Positions 7,145 through 16,724 of a stretch of 54,992 nt of DNA are shown in pieces. Within the stretch, counting starts at the first letter, position 1, and each line of letters starts with the position of its first letter. The notes under the pieces are model-generated. The model saw only the letters and a list, made by a program, of their open reading frames with translations, did no database searches and was not told where the DNA came from. The stretch comes from JARICQ01 sp964428475 (GTDB lineage: Bacteria; Bacillota; Clostridia; Tissierellales; Tissierellaceae): positions 1-54,992 of the forward strand of contig CAYRYO010000007.1 of assembly GCA_964428475.1 (NCBI GenBank). Direction: 5' to 3'. A program made the translations under genes and the position numbers.

Positions 7145-9220
7145 CTAGTTTACAATCTTTGATAAATCACATATATCCCTCATCATATCGTATATTTTCT
7201 TTAAAAGGCCTAGTCTATTGTCTTTAACTTGTTCATCTTCTACCATTATCATTACCTTATCAAAGTAATTATCTATTGGTTCTTTAAGTGTAGCAAGTAG
7301 ATCTAAAGCCTTATCGTATTCCTTTTTATTCATTGCATTAGCTATCTTCTCTTCTAAACTATTATATTTATCATACAATTCAATTTCATCTTCCGTTAAA
7401 AGATCTCTTGATACATTATCTGAATCAGCTTTTTCAGCTAAATTAGATACCCTCTTAAAGGCATTCAATATATCAGAAATATCTTCTTTTTGCAACCATG
7501 TATTTAGCTTATCTGCTTTTATCTTCATATCATATATATCATCTACGTTTGACTCAATCACTGCGTCTACTATATCGTATCTAATTCCCGTTTGAATAAA
7601 CATATTTTGTATTCTACCTTTAAAGAATTCCATTATTTCTTCTTTGACTTTATTATAGTCAAAAGCTATTCCGCTTACTTCTACATAAATATATAGGGCA
7701 GTTTGCAATAATTCATCAATAGATATATTTAATTTTTTATCTAATATGATATTTATAATGCCCAGTGCTTGCCTTCTAATTCCAAAAGGATCTTGACTTC
7801 CTGTCGGATGAATATTTATTGCAAATAGGCCTACTATAGTATCTAGTTTATCTGCAATACTTAAAATAGCACCTGCAGTAGTGGTAGGAAGGCTGTCTCC
7901 TGAATATCTAGGAAGATACTGTTCTAAAATTGCTAAACTAACTATTTCATTTTCTCCAGATATCTTGGCATATTCCATGCCCATTCTACCTTGAAGTTCA
8001 GTGAATTCACTCACTAACTTAGTAACTAAATCTGCTTTACCTAGAAAAGCTGCTCTTTCGACATTCTTTTCTGTTTCTTCTCCTACTTCAAGAGATTCTC
8101 CAATCTTAACCGCAAGTTTTTCAACTCTCTTTGTTTTATCATATAATGTTCCTAATTTTTCTTGAAATACTATGTTTTTAAGTTTCTCTACATAATATTC
8201 CAATGGATTTTTGATATCATCCATATAGAAAAACTTCGCATCTTCAAGTCTTGCACCTAATACTTTTTCATTTCCCTTTATTACAGTATCTATATACTCT
8301 TCATTTCCATTTCTAACAGTTACAAAATAAGGAAGTAGTCTTCCTTTATCATCTAATACTGGAAAGTATCTTAAATGTTCTTTCATAGGTGTTGTAATTA
8401 CATCTCTAGGTAATTCAAGATATTCTTCTTTAATTCTTCCTATTATAGGAGTAGGATATTCTACTATATTTGTCACTTCTTCAAGTAATTCTTCATCTTT
8501 TTGAAGGTTCCCACCTTTTTCCTTTACCAATCGTTCGGAGCCATATCTTATGATTTCAAGTCTTTCTTCTTGATCAACTATTACATAGTTTTCTCTTAGG
8601 CTTTCTACATAATCATCTACATTTTCTATTTCTATGTGATTACTTCCCAGAAACCTGTGTCCTCTGGTTATATTTGAGACATTTATTCCTTCAAGTTCAA
8701 ATCCAACAACTTCACTATCAAGCAATGAAACTATCCATCTAATAGGTCTTGAAAACCTTATGTTTTTTCCTCCCCATTTCATCGATTTAGGAAAGTTAAT
8801 ATTTTTTATTATATTTGGCATGTTTTCGCTTATTATTTCTTCTATCAATTTACCTTCTTTTGAAATATTTGCAAATACGTATTCTTCACCTTTAAACTCT
8901 TCTGTATATATAGATGATATATCTATGCCCTGACCTCTCATAAATCCTAAAAGTGCCTTAGTTGGTTTATCTTCATCATCAAATCCTATTCTCTTAGCAG
9001 GTCCTTTGAGCTTTTCGTTTAAATCAGATTGTTTTTCATCTAGTTCATGAATTATAAGAGTAAGTCTTCTTGGAGTAGCATAAGCTTTAATCTTTGCAAA
9101 ATTTATTCTTTCATTATTAAATAGTTTTATGGTATTATTTTTAAATTGTTCTAATGCATCATTTATATGTCTAGCAGGTAATTCTTCTACGCCAATCTCA
9201 ATTAAGTAATTTTTACTCAT
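7145..9220 (-). CDS. glyS: Glycyl-tRNA synthetase beta subunit
   Basis: Beta chain of the heterotetrameric (alpha2beta2) glycyl-tRNA synthetase; it carries tRNA recognition and the anticodon-binding part. At 691 residues it is full length. The N-terminus LIEIGVEELPARHI, the central YLPRYSGDSLPTTTAGA segment and IHPTGSQDPFGIRRQALGI are family hallmarks. It overlaps glyQ by 8 nt, so the two subunits are translationally coupled. No T-box leader precedes the pair. Confidence 0.97.
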   Translation of the reverse strand: MSKNYLIEIGVEELPARHINDALEQFKNNTIKLFNNERINFAKIKAYATPRRLTLIIHELDEKQSDLNEKLKGPAKRIGFDDEDKPTKALLGFMRGQGIDISSIYTEEFKGEEYVFANISKEGKLIEEIISENMPNIIKNINFPKSMKWGGKNIRFSRPIRWIVSLLDSEVVGFELEGINVSNITRGHRFLGSNHIEIENVDDYVESLRENYVIVDQEERLEIIRYGSERLVKEKGGNLQKDEELLEEVTNIVEYPTPIIGRIKEEYLELPRDVITTPMKEHLRYFPVLDDKGRLLPYFVTVRNGNEEYIDTVIKGNEKVLGARLEDAKFFYMDDIKNPLEYYVEKLKNIVFQEKLGTLYDKTKRVEKLAVKIGESLEVGEETEKNVERAAFLGKADLVTKLVSEFTELQGRMGMEYAKISGENEIVSLAILEQYLPRYSGDSLPTTTAGAILSIADKLDTIVGLFAINIHPTGSQDPFGIRRQALGIINIILDKKLNISIDELLQTALYIYVEVSGIAFDYNKVKEEIMEFFKGRIQNMFIQTGIRYDIVDAVIESNVDDIYDMKIKADKLNTWLQKEDISDILNAFKRVSNLAEKADSDNVSRDLLTEDEIELYDKYNSLEEKIANAMNKKEYDKALDLLATLKEPIDNYFDKVMIMVEDEQVKDNRLGLLKKIYDMMRDICDLSKIVN

Positions 9221-10100
9221 CCTTTTGGCCCTCCTTCTTTAATAGAGGATATCCCATTTCTTCTCTTTGTTTTATATATTTTGAAGCTACCTGTTTAGCT
9301 AGATTTCTAACTCTTCCAAGGTAATTTGTTCTCTCAGATACTGATACTGCACCCCTAGCATCCAATACATTGAATGTGTGAGAACATTTCAAAACATAGT
9401 CGTAAGTAGGTATTACTAGATTTTCTTCTATGCTTGCAGTTGCTTCTCTTTCATACATATTAAATAATTCTTTTAATATATCTACGCTTGCTAATTCAAA
9501 ACTATAAACTGAATGCTCATACTCACTCATATTATATATATCGCCATAAGTAAAGTCCTTATTCCACTGTATATCAAATATATTATCTACATCTTGTAAG
9601 TACATAGCTATTCTCTCTAGTCCATAAGTCAACTCTGCCGATTCTAGTTCGCAGTTTATACTTCCAACTTGTTGAAAGTAAGTAAATTGAGTAATTTCCA
9701 TTCCATCAAGCCAAACTTCCCAGCCAAGGCCCCATGCTCCTAAAGTTGGTGCTTCCCAATTATCTTCTACAAACCTTATATCGTGTTTTAAGGGATCTAT
9801 ACCTATTACTCTTAAACTATCTAAATACATCGCTTGAACTTCCTCAGGAGATGGTTTAAGTATTACCTGTAATTGATGATGTTGATATACTCTATTTGGA
9901 TTTTCCCCATATCTAGCATCTGCAGGTCTCCTTGAAGGTTCCACATATACCACTTTCCACGGTTCCGGTCCAAGAGACCTTAAGAACGTGTTTGGATTCA
10001 TAGTTCCTGCACCTACCTCAACATCGTAGGGTTCCGATATAATACATCCTTTTTTTCCCCAATAATCTAGTAATTTCAGCATTAAATCCTGAAAATACAT
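9213..10100 (-). CDS. glyQ: Glycyl-tRNA synthetase alpha subunit
   Basis: Catalytic class II subunit that activates glycine and charges tRNA-Gly together with GlyS. The 295-residue sequence opens with MYFQDLMLKLLDYWGKKGC and contains GAGTMNPNTFLRSLGPEPW (near 27-45) and EVWLDGMEITQFTYFQQ, all diagnostic. A GGAGG lies upstream of the ATG. Expression probably starts from the consensus promoter at 10163-10191. Confidence 0.98.
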   Translation of the reverse strand: MYFQDLMLKLLDYWGKKGCIISEPYDVEVGAGTMNPNTFLRSLGPEPWKVVYVEPSRRPADARYGENPNRVYQHHQLQVILKPSPEEVQAMYLDSLRVIGIDPLKHDIRFVEDNWEAPTLGAWGLGWEVWLDGMEITQFTYFQQVGSINCELESAELTYGLERIAMYLQDVDNIFDIQWNKDFTYGDIYNMSEYEHSVYSFELASVDILKELFNMYEREATASIEENLVIPTYDYVLKCSHTFNVLDARGAVSVSERTNYLGRVRNLAKQVASKYIKQREEMGYPLLKKEGQKDE

Positions 10101-10162
10101 AATAACAACCTCCTCGTTTTTCCTTTTGTAAAAATAAATTCTTTAAATAAATACTGACTATT

Positions 10163-10191
10163 AATTTAGCAAAGTTTATTTTTTTTGTCAA
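10163..10191 (-). promoter_or_regulatory. Sigma-A promoter for glyQ-glyS
   Basis: Minus strand TTGACA (10186-10191), a 17-bp spacer and TAAATT (10163-10168), about 60 nt before the glyQ start codon. The leader is too short to hold a T-box. Confidence 0.7.
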
Positions 10192-10206
10192 GTAAATATT
10201 CCATTT

Positions 10207-10947
10207 CTAATCTTTGAAACAATCAATCCAATTCAAAGAATTAAACTTTTTCCTATCTATATTATAGAGTATATACTGGATTAATATATTATGTAATTTG
10301 CATAAAGAGTTTTCAGTTATATCAATTTTTCCAATATCCTCCAACTTTGTATACAAAAAATCATTTATTAAATTATATATATTTCTATCTATATTTCTAG
10401 CTGAATAATCAACACCAAAACATTTTTGGCATATGAATCCTCCATTTTGCACACTAAATTTGCTTTTATTACTTAGCTTTCCTTCACATATTACACATTT
10501 GTCAATAACTGGTCTATATCCTAAAAAAGATATAAACTTTAATTCATATCCAACTATAAACTTTAAAAAGTCTTTTTCTAAACTACTGATTATCCGTAAG
10601 CCTTTTTCTAGCAAGAGAAATAGTTTTTCACTTTTTTGTTCTTCTTCCAAAGATTTATCAATCATCTCAAGCATGTAATAACCATAGGCTACCCTCTGCA
10701 TATTTTCTCTAATAGAATAAAAACTATTTATAACATGTCCTTGATTTAAATAATAAAAACTTTTACCTTTGTACATTTCATACTCACTGTGAGAAAATAA
10801 TTGTGTATTTGCAATTAACCCAGACTTTGGTTTATATGCACCTCTTGCCATGGCTGATATCTTGCCATGCTCTTTTGTGTATATGGTGAGTATCTTCGAA
10901 GTATCTTTGTATCTTATCTCTCTTAAAACTATCCCTTCAGTTCTCAT
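10207..10947 (-). CDS. recO: DNA repair protein RecO
   Basis: RecF-pathway mediator that loads RecA on SSB-coated single-stranded DNA. The N-terminal OB fold (MRTEGIVLREIRYKDTSKIL) is followed by a helical domain. A C-terminal zinc motif has CVICEG and CQKC near 148-175. The 246-residue length is normal. It follows era by 14 nt in a compact order (cdd-era-recO) conserved in Firmicutes. Confidence 0.94.
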   Translation of the reverse strand: MRTEGIVLREIRYKDTSKILTIYTKEHGKISAMARGAYKPKSGLIANTQLFSHSEYEMYKGKSFYYLNQGHVINSFYSIRENMQRVAYGYYMLEMIDKSLEEEQKSEKLFLLLEKGLRIISSLEKDFLKFIVGYELKFISFLGYRPVIDKCVICEGKLSNKSKFSVQNGGFICQKCFGVDYSARNIDRNIYNLINDFLYTKLEDIGKIDITENSLCKLHNILIQYILYNIDRKKFNSLNWIDCFKD

Positions 10948-10961
10948 TGTTAAACTCCTGA

Positions 10962-11846
10962 CTATTTGTAGCCAAAATATTTTACCTTATTCTCCTTTTC
11001 TCTCCAATTTGGTTCTATCTTTACCCAAAGTTGTAAGTTGATTTTAGATCCAAGAAGAAGTTCTATATCTTGTCTTGCTTGTTTTCCTATTTCTTTTAAT
11101 TTAGAACCATTTTTCCCTATGATTATTCCCTTATGTGATTTTTTTTCACAGTGTATATTGGCAAAAACATCTATTAAATCCTTGTTTTCTCTTTCTCTGA
11201 TGCTATCTATAGCAACATAAATTCCATGAGGTATTTCTTGATCCAAATTTATAAGAGCTTTTTCTCTTATTATCTCAGAAATAATAAATCTCTCAGGTTG
11301 ATCTGTAATCATATCTTCTGGAAAATACTGTGGTCCTTCTGGTATCATACTCTTTAAAACTTCTATATATTTATCTAGATTTGTAGCATTTAAAGCAGAT
11401 ATAGGAACTATCTCTTGAAACATATCCATTTTATTATACTTATCTATCAATTGTAACACATCTTCGTCTTTAAGTTCATCTATTTTATTTATTAAAAGAA
11501 TCTTAGGAGTTGAAATCTTTTTTAAATCTTCTATTATCATGCTGTCCATTTTTCCAATTTCCATGCTACTATCTATCATAAAAGTAAGTACATCTACTTC
11601 CTCAAGAGTTGATCTAGACATCTTCAACATATATTCTCCTAGTTTATTTCTAGGCATTTGTATGCCAGGGGTATCTATAAATATTATCTGGCTTTCTTCT
11701 TCAGTATATACAAGCTGAATCTTGTTTCTTGTAGTCTGTGGTTTGTCTGATATAATAGATATTTTTTCTCCTATTACCTGGTTTAACAATGTTGATTTTC
11801 CTACATTTGGTCTTCCTATTACTGTTACAAAACCTGATTTATACAT
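10962..11846 (-). CDS. era: GTPase Era
   Basis: Ribosome-assembly GTPase that acts on the 3' end of 16S rRNA. The G domain shows GRPNVGKST (11-19), the switch region TTRNKIQ, IDTPGIQMPRNKLGEYM and NKIDEL. The C-terminal type II KH domain has IGKNGSKLKEIGKQARQDIE near 243-262. The start codon abuts the cdd stop codon directly. Confidence 0.97.
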   Translation of the reverse strand: MYKSGFVTVIGRPNVGKSTLLNQVIGEKISIISDKPQTTRNKIQLVYTEEESQIIFIDTPGIQMPRNKLGEYMLKMSRSTLEEVDVLTFMIDSSMEIGKMDSMIIEDLKKISTPKILLINKIDELKDEDVLQLIDKYNKMDMFQEIVPISALNATNLDKYIEVLKSMIPEGPQYFPEDMITDQPERFIISEIIREKALINLDQEIPHGIYVAIDSIRERENKDLIDVFANIHCEKKSHKGIIIGKNGSKLKEIGKQARQDIELLLGSKINLQLWVKIEPNWREKENKVKYFGYK

Positions 11847-12257
11847 TTAATCACTTTCCTTTTCTGCTTGTTTTAGGTCTTCTGGTCCAAAGCTATGTGG
11901 TAGCAAATCTTCTAATTTATATACTTTGAACTCATTTTTAAAATTTGCTATTATTATTTCCGCATCTTTCCCAAACTCTCTTATTACTTGTCTGCAAACC
12001 CCACATGGATATGTCATATCTGAATCTCCTACTATTGCTATTTTCTTTATATTTCTTTTGCCTTCAGATACGGCTTTAAATATTGCTGTGCGTTCTGCAC
12101 ATATTGTAGGTGAATAAGATGCATTTTCTATATTGCAACCCGTGTAGATACTACCATCATCTGTTAATATTGCAGCTCCTACATGAAAGTTGGAGTATGG
12201 AACATAGGCATTTTTTTTAGCTTCCAGTGCTTTTTCTATTAATTGCTGATCATTCAT
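11847..12257 (-). CDS. cdd: Cytidine deaminase
   Basis: Zinc-dependent homotetrameric enzyme that deaminates cytidine and deoxycytidine to uridine nucleosides in pyrimidine salvage. CAER gives Cys53 and the catalytic Glu55, and PCGVCRQ gives Cys85 and Cys88, completing the zinc site. FHVGAAILTDDG and TGCNIENAS form the substrate loop. The 136-residue length is typical. It is immediately followed by era, as in many Firmicutes. Confidence 0.97.
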   Translation of the reverse strand: MNDQQLIEKALEAKKNAYVPYSNFHVGAAILTDDGSIYTGCNIENASYSPTICAERTAIFKAVSEGKRNIKKIAIVGDSDMTYPCGVCRQVIREFGKDAEIIIANFKNEFKVYKLEDLLPHSFGPEDLKQAEKESD

Positions 12258-12268
12258 CTTTTCTCCTC

Positions 12269-13324
12269 CTATTCAACTACTATATTTGTGTCATTTTGTA
12301 CTACTTGTATCCAGGTAATACCTGGATTTAATGTTATTTCTTCATCATTGTTCTTATTGTAGTATAATGTTTTACCCTCTTTCGATGGTTTTAACCATTT
12401 TATATCTACTGAATTTCCATTAGTTATATATATACCGTCACCATCGCCTTCTAAGTCTAATGACAATCTGCCCTCGCTGTCAATCACTCTTGTAGTTACT
12501 CTTTGAATAATTATATTTTTTGTTATTATTGGAGTGCTATCACTTTCATCAATATGTAATTCTCCATCTTTATATCTTATATATATCTTTTCTTCTTTAT
12601 CATATTTATATTCAGTTGTATTGTCTTTTCTATATTCAATCAATATATTTTCTGCATTTTCTCCAGATATATCTATATCATCTTCTCTAAATTTAAATGG
12701 AGTGTATTTAGAATCCATTCTATAATTTCTTTTTTCCATATCATTTCTTAAAGCTTCCATACTTGAATACATATTGTTTGGAGCCTTTTTATGAGATTTC
12801 CTCCAAAACACCTCTTTTGAACTTGAAAGCCCATCTATATCAGCTAATTTTATACTTCTTATGTCCTGCTTTGCTTGTTCACTTCCACCAACATGAACAT
12901 AAACTGCATCATATTCTAAGCATGTAGTTACAAAATATGGTCTAGCACTTCTTATTGGCCCTAATGATTCTGGATCATTTATTAAATATATTCCCATATA
13001 TCTAGTATATGGAAGCTCTACTAAATATTCGTATGCTATCTCTGCATCTTTGAGTCCTGCTTGCCACCTTGCTCTAGGATGATTATCAAACATAATTGCA
13101 ATTGGTCTTCTGTTTACAAGCTCTTCTACTGCATACATTCCACTGAGAGGAGATGGAATTCCTATTTTTTCCACTACCATTTCTATTTCTTCAGCAAGAT
13201 TTTCATCCTCTTTTATTTCTATATTGTCTACTGTTTTATCATCTTCTATGCTTTCTTTTTTACATCCAAAAGCGAAAATACTTATTAAAATTACAATTAA
13301 AACTATCTTCATTTTAAGTTTCAT
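12269..13324 (-). CDS. DUF3048 lipoprotein (YerB-like)
   Basis: A secreted lipoprotein. A hydrophobic signal peptide ends in the lipobox FAFGC, with Cys21 as the expected lipidation site. After an acidic linker come the two DUF3048 domains: RPIAIMFDNHPRARWQAGL with ARPYF, and the C-terminal GDGIYITNGNSVDIKW plus PGITWIQVV. Relatives include Bacillus YerB; the biochemical role is unknown. The usual block in Bacillus runs dgkA-cdd, so this gene is an insertion between them. It is probably co-transcribed with both (spacings of 10 and 11 nt). Confidence 0.88.
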   Translation of the reverse strand: MKLKMKIVLIVILISIFAFGCKKESIEDDKTVDNIEIKEDENLAEEIEMVVEKIGIPSPLSGMYAVEELVNRRPIAIMFDNHPRARWQAGLKDAEIAYEYLVELPYTRYMGIYLINDPESLGPIRSARPYFVTTCLEYDAVYVHVGGSEQAKQDIRSIKLADIDGLSSSKEVFWRKSHKKAPNNMYSSMEALRNDMEKRNYRMDSKYTPFKFREDDIDISGENAENILIEYRKDNTTEYKYDKEEKIYIRYKDGELHIDESDSTPIITKNIIIQRVTTRVIDSEGRLSLDLEGDGDGIYITNGNSVDIKWLKPSKEGKTLYYNKNNDEEITLNPGITWIQVVQNDTNIVVE

Positions 13325-13334
13325 CGTTTTCTCC

Positions 13335-14039
13335 TTATCCTATGAATTGAAATATCAATACCCCTACAATAGAGCCCAATATTGATCCTACTACTACTTC
13401 GGATACACTATGGATCTTTCCTTCTATTCTACTCTCTGCAACTAATATAGCTAACAAGAACGCTAAGGTTGTCACTAGTATATGTCTAGCTAAAAATGCT
13501 ATGATTGTAGCTACACAAAATGATATAGCAGCATGTCCACTTACTGCTCCTCCTTGAAAGTGTGTGCCTTTTCCCCTATAGAGTTTGGCTTTTAACCCAA
13601 TTACAAGGAGTATTACAATTAAGAGTGCTATGAATGTTAAATAAATTGGCGATCTACCTATTTTAAACAGTAAAAGATCTGCTGTATTATTTAATCTTTC
13701 AAAAAATAGAAGGTATCCTACCACAAGAGAGTTCATACTAGCTACCAGAACAGCTCCTGCTGACACATCTTTAATTACCCTTGCTAATGGATGATAATCT
13801 GTAGTTATCATATCTATAGCCTTTTCTATGGCTGTATTTATCATTTCTGTAACTATTACAAGAGAAATTGCAAATAATAGTATTAGAAACTCTGTTTTTG
13901 TAAAGTCAAAAAAGAGGCTTGCAATTATTACTGACAATGCAATACCATAGTGAATTCTCATATGTTTTTCAGTTTGAAGTGCCATTATAATGCCCGTAAC
14001 AGCGTAGTTAAAACTTCCAATTATAGATCCTTTTTTCAT
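13335..14039 (-). CDS. dgkA: Diacylglycerol/undecaprenol kinase fused to a PAP2 phosphatase
   Basis: Two lipid enzymes in one membrane chain. Residues 1-110 are a DgkA-type kinase (EMINTAIEKAIDMI, with DVSAGAVL); in Gram-positives this family phosphorylates undecaprenol. Residues 120-234 are a PAP2-type phosphatase with YRGKGTHFQGGAVSGHAA and SRIEGKIHSVSEV. The last motif has Glu where the classical SRxxxxxHxxxD has Asp. Hydropathy suggests about three plus five transmembrane segments. The fusion could interconvert undecaprenol and its phosphate, or act on different lipids. It sits where Bacillus has dgkA alone, between ybeY and cdd. Confidence 0.88.
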   Translation of the reverse strand: MKKGSIIGSFNYAVTGIIMALQTEKHMRIHYGIALSVIIASLFFDFTKTEFLILLFAISLVIVTEMINTAIEKAIDMITTDYHPLARVIKDVSAGAVLVASMNSLVVGYLLFFERLNNTADLLLFKIGRSPIYLTFIALLIVILLVIGLKAKLYRGKGTHFQGGAVSGHAAISFCVATIIAFLARHILVTTLAFLLAILVAESRIEGKIHSVSEVVVGSILGSIVGVLIFQFIG

Positions 14040-14056
14040 AGAGATTATTCTCCTTT

Positions 14057-14509
14057 TTAACTTTTAAATATTTTTATTTTCCTCATTGTGTTTTTCTCTT
14101 TTTCTCTCATTCTTTTCTTGTCTTCATCTTCCATATGATCATATCCAAGCAAATGATAAATACTGTGGACAGTTAAGTATGCAATTTCCCTGTCTATTGA
14201 ATGTGAATACTCCTTAGCTTGTTCTACTACCTTTTCCATAGATATAACTATGTCTCCTAGGAGAGAAACACCTGGAAAATCAAATTCTTCATCCATAGGA
14301 AATGAAAGTACATCTGTCTCTTGGTCTATATTTCTGTATTGTCTATTTAAGAGCCTTATTTCTTCATTATCTACAAAACTAATGCTTATTTCATAATCTA
14401 AAGAATTTAATTCACTGAGTAACACTTCTCTTGTAACTAATTTTATTATATCATTTATTTCATCTGTTATTTGTATTTTTTCTTGTCTATTATCTATATA
14501 AATATCCAT
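14057..14509 (-). CDS. ybeY: Endoribonuclease YbeY (rRNA maturation)
   Basis: Zinc-dependent single-strand endoribonuclease involved in 16S rRNA 3' maturation and ribosome quality control. The zinc triad is His115, His119 and His125 in VHSIYHLLGYDH; LNRQYRNIDQETDVLSFP is the other conserved stretch. The 150-residue length is normal. It lies directly after phoH. The yqfF/pgpH gene that separates the two in Bacillus is absent here. Confidence 0.96.
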   Translation of the reverse strand: MDIYIDNRQEKIQITDEINDIIKLVTREVLLSELNSLDYEISISFVDNEEIRLLNRQYRNIDQETDVLSFPMDEEFDFPGVSLLGDIVISMEKVVEQAKEYSHSIDREIAYLTVHSIYHLLGYDHMEDEDKKRMREKEKNTMRKIKIFKS

Positions 14510-14526
14510 TTGTCACTCCCTTTCAT

Positions 14527-15498
14527 CTACAAACTTTGTTTTTCATATTTTTCATATGCCTCGATTATTCTCTGAATAAGAGGATGCCTTACAATATCTG
14601 ATTTTAACAAAAATATAAAATCTATACCTCTAACATTATTCAGTATCTTAATTATTTCTTTTAATCCAGATTGTTTTCCTTTGCCGAGGTCTATTTGAGT
14701 TATATCACCAGTTACTATTGCCTTTGAACCAAATCCCAGTCTGGTTAAAAACATCTTCATTTGTTCATTTGTAGTGTTTTGAGCCTCATCCAATATTACA
14801 CATGCAGAATCAAGTGTTCTTCCTCTCATATAAGCAAGGGGTGCTATCTCTATAAGTCCTTTTTCTATATATTTTGCACAGGTCTCTGGACCTAGTATAT
14901 CAAATAGGGCATCATATATAGGTCTTAGATATGGATCTACCTTCTCCTGCAAATCTCCAGGAAGAAATCCAAGGCTTTCTCCTGCTTCTACTGCAGGCCG
15001 AGTAATAATTATTCTATTTACTTCATTATTTTTCATAGATTGCACAGCCATTGCCATTGCTAGATACGTCTTACCTGTGCCAGCAGGTCCAATCCCAAAT
15101 ACTATGTCATTTTTCTTTATAGCATCTAAATATCTCTTCTGTCCCAGTGTCTTTGCTTTGATGCTCTTTCCTGAAGCTGTAACACACACTACCTTATTTA
15201 ATAATTCTTTTGCATAATTCCCGTTGCCCTCAAGCAGCAATTGTATTGCGTGTCTTATATCTTGTTTATCTATCTTTTTATTAGTCTTTATTATTTCAAT
15301 TAAATTGCAGATAAGTCTTTCACCTATCTCTACCCATTTCTTTTCTCCGTAAATTTCTATCTTATTTTCACCTACTATTAAATCTATATTTAATTCTTCT
15401 TTTATTATCTTTATATTTTCATCAAAACTTCCAAATATCTCTTTGATAATCTTGTAATCTTCAATTTCCACAATTTGCTTTTCTGTGTTTTCTTTCAA
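14527..15498 (-). CDS. phoH: PhoH-like ATPase (PhoL)
   Basis: Cytoplasmic RecA-like ATPase/helicase-type protein linked to RNA metabolism with YbeY. A KH-like N-terminal region (about 1-110) is followed by the PhoH core with Walker A GPAGTGKT (137-144), RPAVEAGESLGFLPGDLQEK and Walker B CVILDEAQN. The 323-residue length is typical. It starts one base after the yqfD stop, so the yqfC-yqfD-phoH-ybeY order probably forms one transcript. Confidence 0.95.
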   Translation of the reverse strand: MKENTEKQIVEIEDYKIIKEIFGSFDENIKIIKEELNIDLIVGENKIEIYGEKKWVEIGERLICNLIEIIKTNKKIDKQDIRHAIQLLLEGNGNYAKELLNKVVCVTASGKSIKAKTLGQKRYLDAIKKNDIVFGIGPAGTGKTYLAMAMAVQSMKNNEVNRIIITRPAVEAGESLGFLPGDLQEKVDPYLRPIYDALFDILGPETCAKYIEKGLIEIAPLAYMRGRTLDSACVILDEAQNTTNEQMKMFLTRLGFGSKAIVTGDITQIDLGKGKQSGLKEIIKILNNVRGIDFIFLLKSDIVRHPLIQRIIEAYEKYEKQSL

Positions 15499-15499
15499 A

Positions 15500-16714
15500 T
15501 TATTCCTCCTTAATTTCTGTAAAGTTTTCTAAAATTTGTTTTTTACCTATATCTTCTATGACCTCTATAACTACATGTACAGTTAAGATATTGTCTTCAA
15601 TATCATTTATTATATTTTTTGATTTGATTTGTGCACCCTCTGATAATTCTTCATTTATAATTTGTGTAGCTTTTAATGCCAGTGATTTCTTTAAAAAATC
15701 TATATTTTGCTTTACTTCTCTAGTTTCTAGTTCTTTATATCTATATTCTACAATTCTAATAGGTAAATCTATATTAAGATTTGGTATATTTATTAAGTCT
15801 TTTTCTATTATCTCTTCTCGATATTCTTTGAAGAGAATATCTCCTTTAGTAAACTTTATACCTCTATCCATTATTTCTATTCCTTTTTGGGTATGTATTT
15901 CCCCTGTAAGTTTTTCTTCTACTTTTATAATTGGCTCTGAAATGGTCTGTGAATATCTTGTAATAGCCTGTACTTCACCCTCACTGTGAACATAAAGTTC
16001 TGTATCTGTTGTTTGATTTTTTAATATTCCAGTGATTAACAATTGCCCTTCTTCTACTAATTGTCCTTTTTCTACTTTAGAATTACCATTTTTAGGAATT
16101 ACTTTTATTATTAATCCTTTTTTCTTTGCGACAATATTGCATGGATATGCTTTGTTTACTTTCTCTGGAGGAAGATCTTCTTCTTTTAACTCAATTGTAA
16201 TTTTAGTTCCTTTAATTGTTGGAGCTATAAAAGAGATATAATCATATTGATTTATTAATACCTTTTTTATTTTTTCTTTATCTATTGTATACTTTAATTT
16301 TCCTACACCTATATTATTGCTTTTTAATAGGGCTATTATTTCCTCACTTGGTGTTTGCGAATTTCCTTTTATTTCTATCTTCCAAATAGTAGATGTAAGT
16401 AAAAATATACTGATTAAAAATACTAAAAATCCAGTTGCAAGCATCTTCCTATTTCTAAATTTTAAAATAGTAAAAGGAATACCTATTTTTTCCACTATTG
16501 ATATCCTACACCCTACTTTTTTTACTATTTTCTTCATAGCTTTAAATCCTTGAGTAGTAGATTTCATCTCCAGTATTATATTATTATGTCTCTTTATGTC
16601 CCATATATATATATTATACGATGCAGCAAGATTTAACAATCTTTCCAATGTAAGACCTTCAACCCTAATAATAACATATCCTCTAATATAATTCCATATT
16701 TTTATAGCTAGCAT
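15500..16714 (-). CDS. yqfD: Sporulation protein YqfD
   Basis: Membrane protein of the sigma-E regulon found in endospore formers. One strong transmembrane segment (MLATGFLVFLISIFLLTSTI, about 90-109) is followed by a long extracytoplasmic part with a POTRA/FtsQ-like beginning (IKGNSQTPSEEIIALLKSNN) and biotinyl-like lobes (KVEKGQLVEEGQLLITG). 404 residues, similar to Bacillus YqfD. It follows yqfC by 10 nt. The molecular role is unknown. Confidence 0.92.
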   Translation of the reverse strand: MLAIKIWNYIRGYVIIRVEGLTLERLLNLAASYNIYIWDIKRHNNIILEMKSTTQGFKAMKKIVKKVGCRISIVEKIGIPFTILKFRNRKMLATGFLVFLISIFLLTSTIWKIEIKGNSQTPSEEIIALLKSNNIGVGKLKYTIDKEKIKKVLINQYDYISFIAPTIKGTKITIELKEEDLPPEKVNKAYPCNIVAKKKGLIIKVIPKNGNSKVEKGQLVEEGQLLITGILKNQTTDTELYVHSEGEVQAITRYSQTISEPIIKVEEKLTGEIHTQKGIEIMDRGIKFTKGDILFKEYREEIIEKDLINIPNLNIDLPIRIVEYRYKELETREVKQNIDFLKKSLALKATQIINEELSEGAQIKSKNIINDIEDNILTVHVVIEVIEDIGKKQILENFTEIKEE

Positions 16715-16724
16715 TTCATCACTC

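Noticed and set aside
10101..10206. T-box riboswitch upstream of glyQ-glyS
   Set aside because: The leader from the mapped promoter is about 60 nt and shows no T-box sequence or antiterminator.
15558..15989. 143-residue ORF antisense to yqfD
   Set aside because: No ribosome site, low-complexity Ser/Phe/Ile composition mirroring yqfD.
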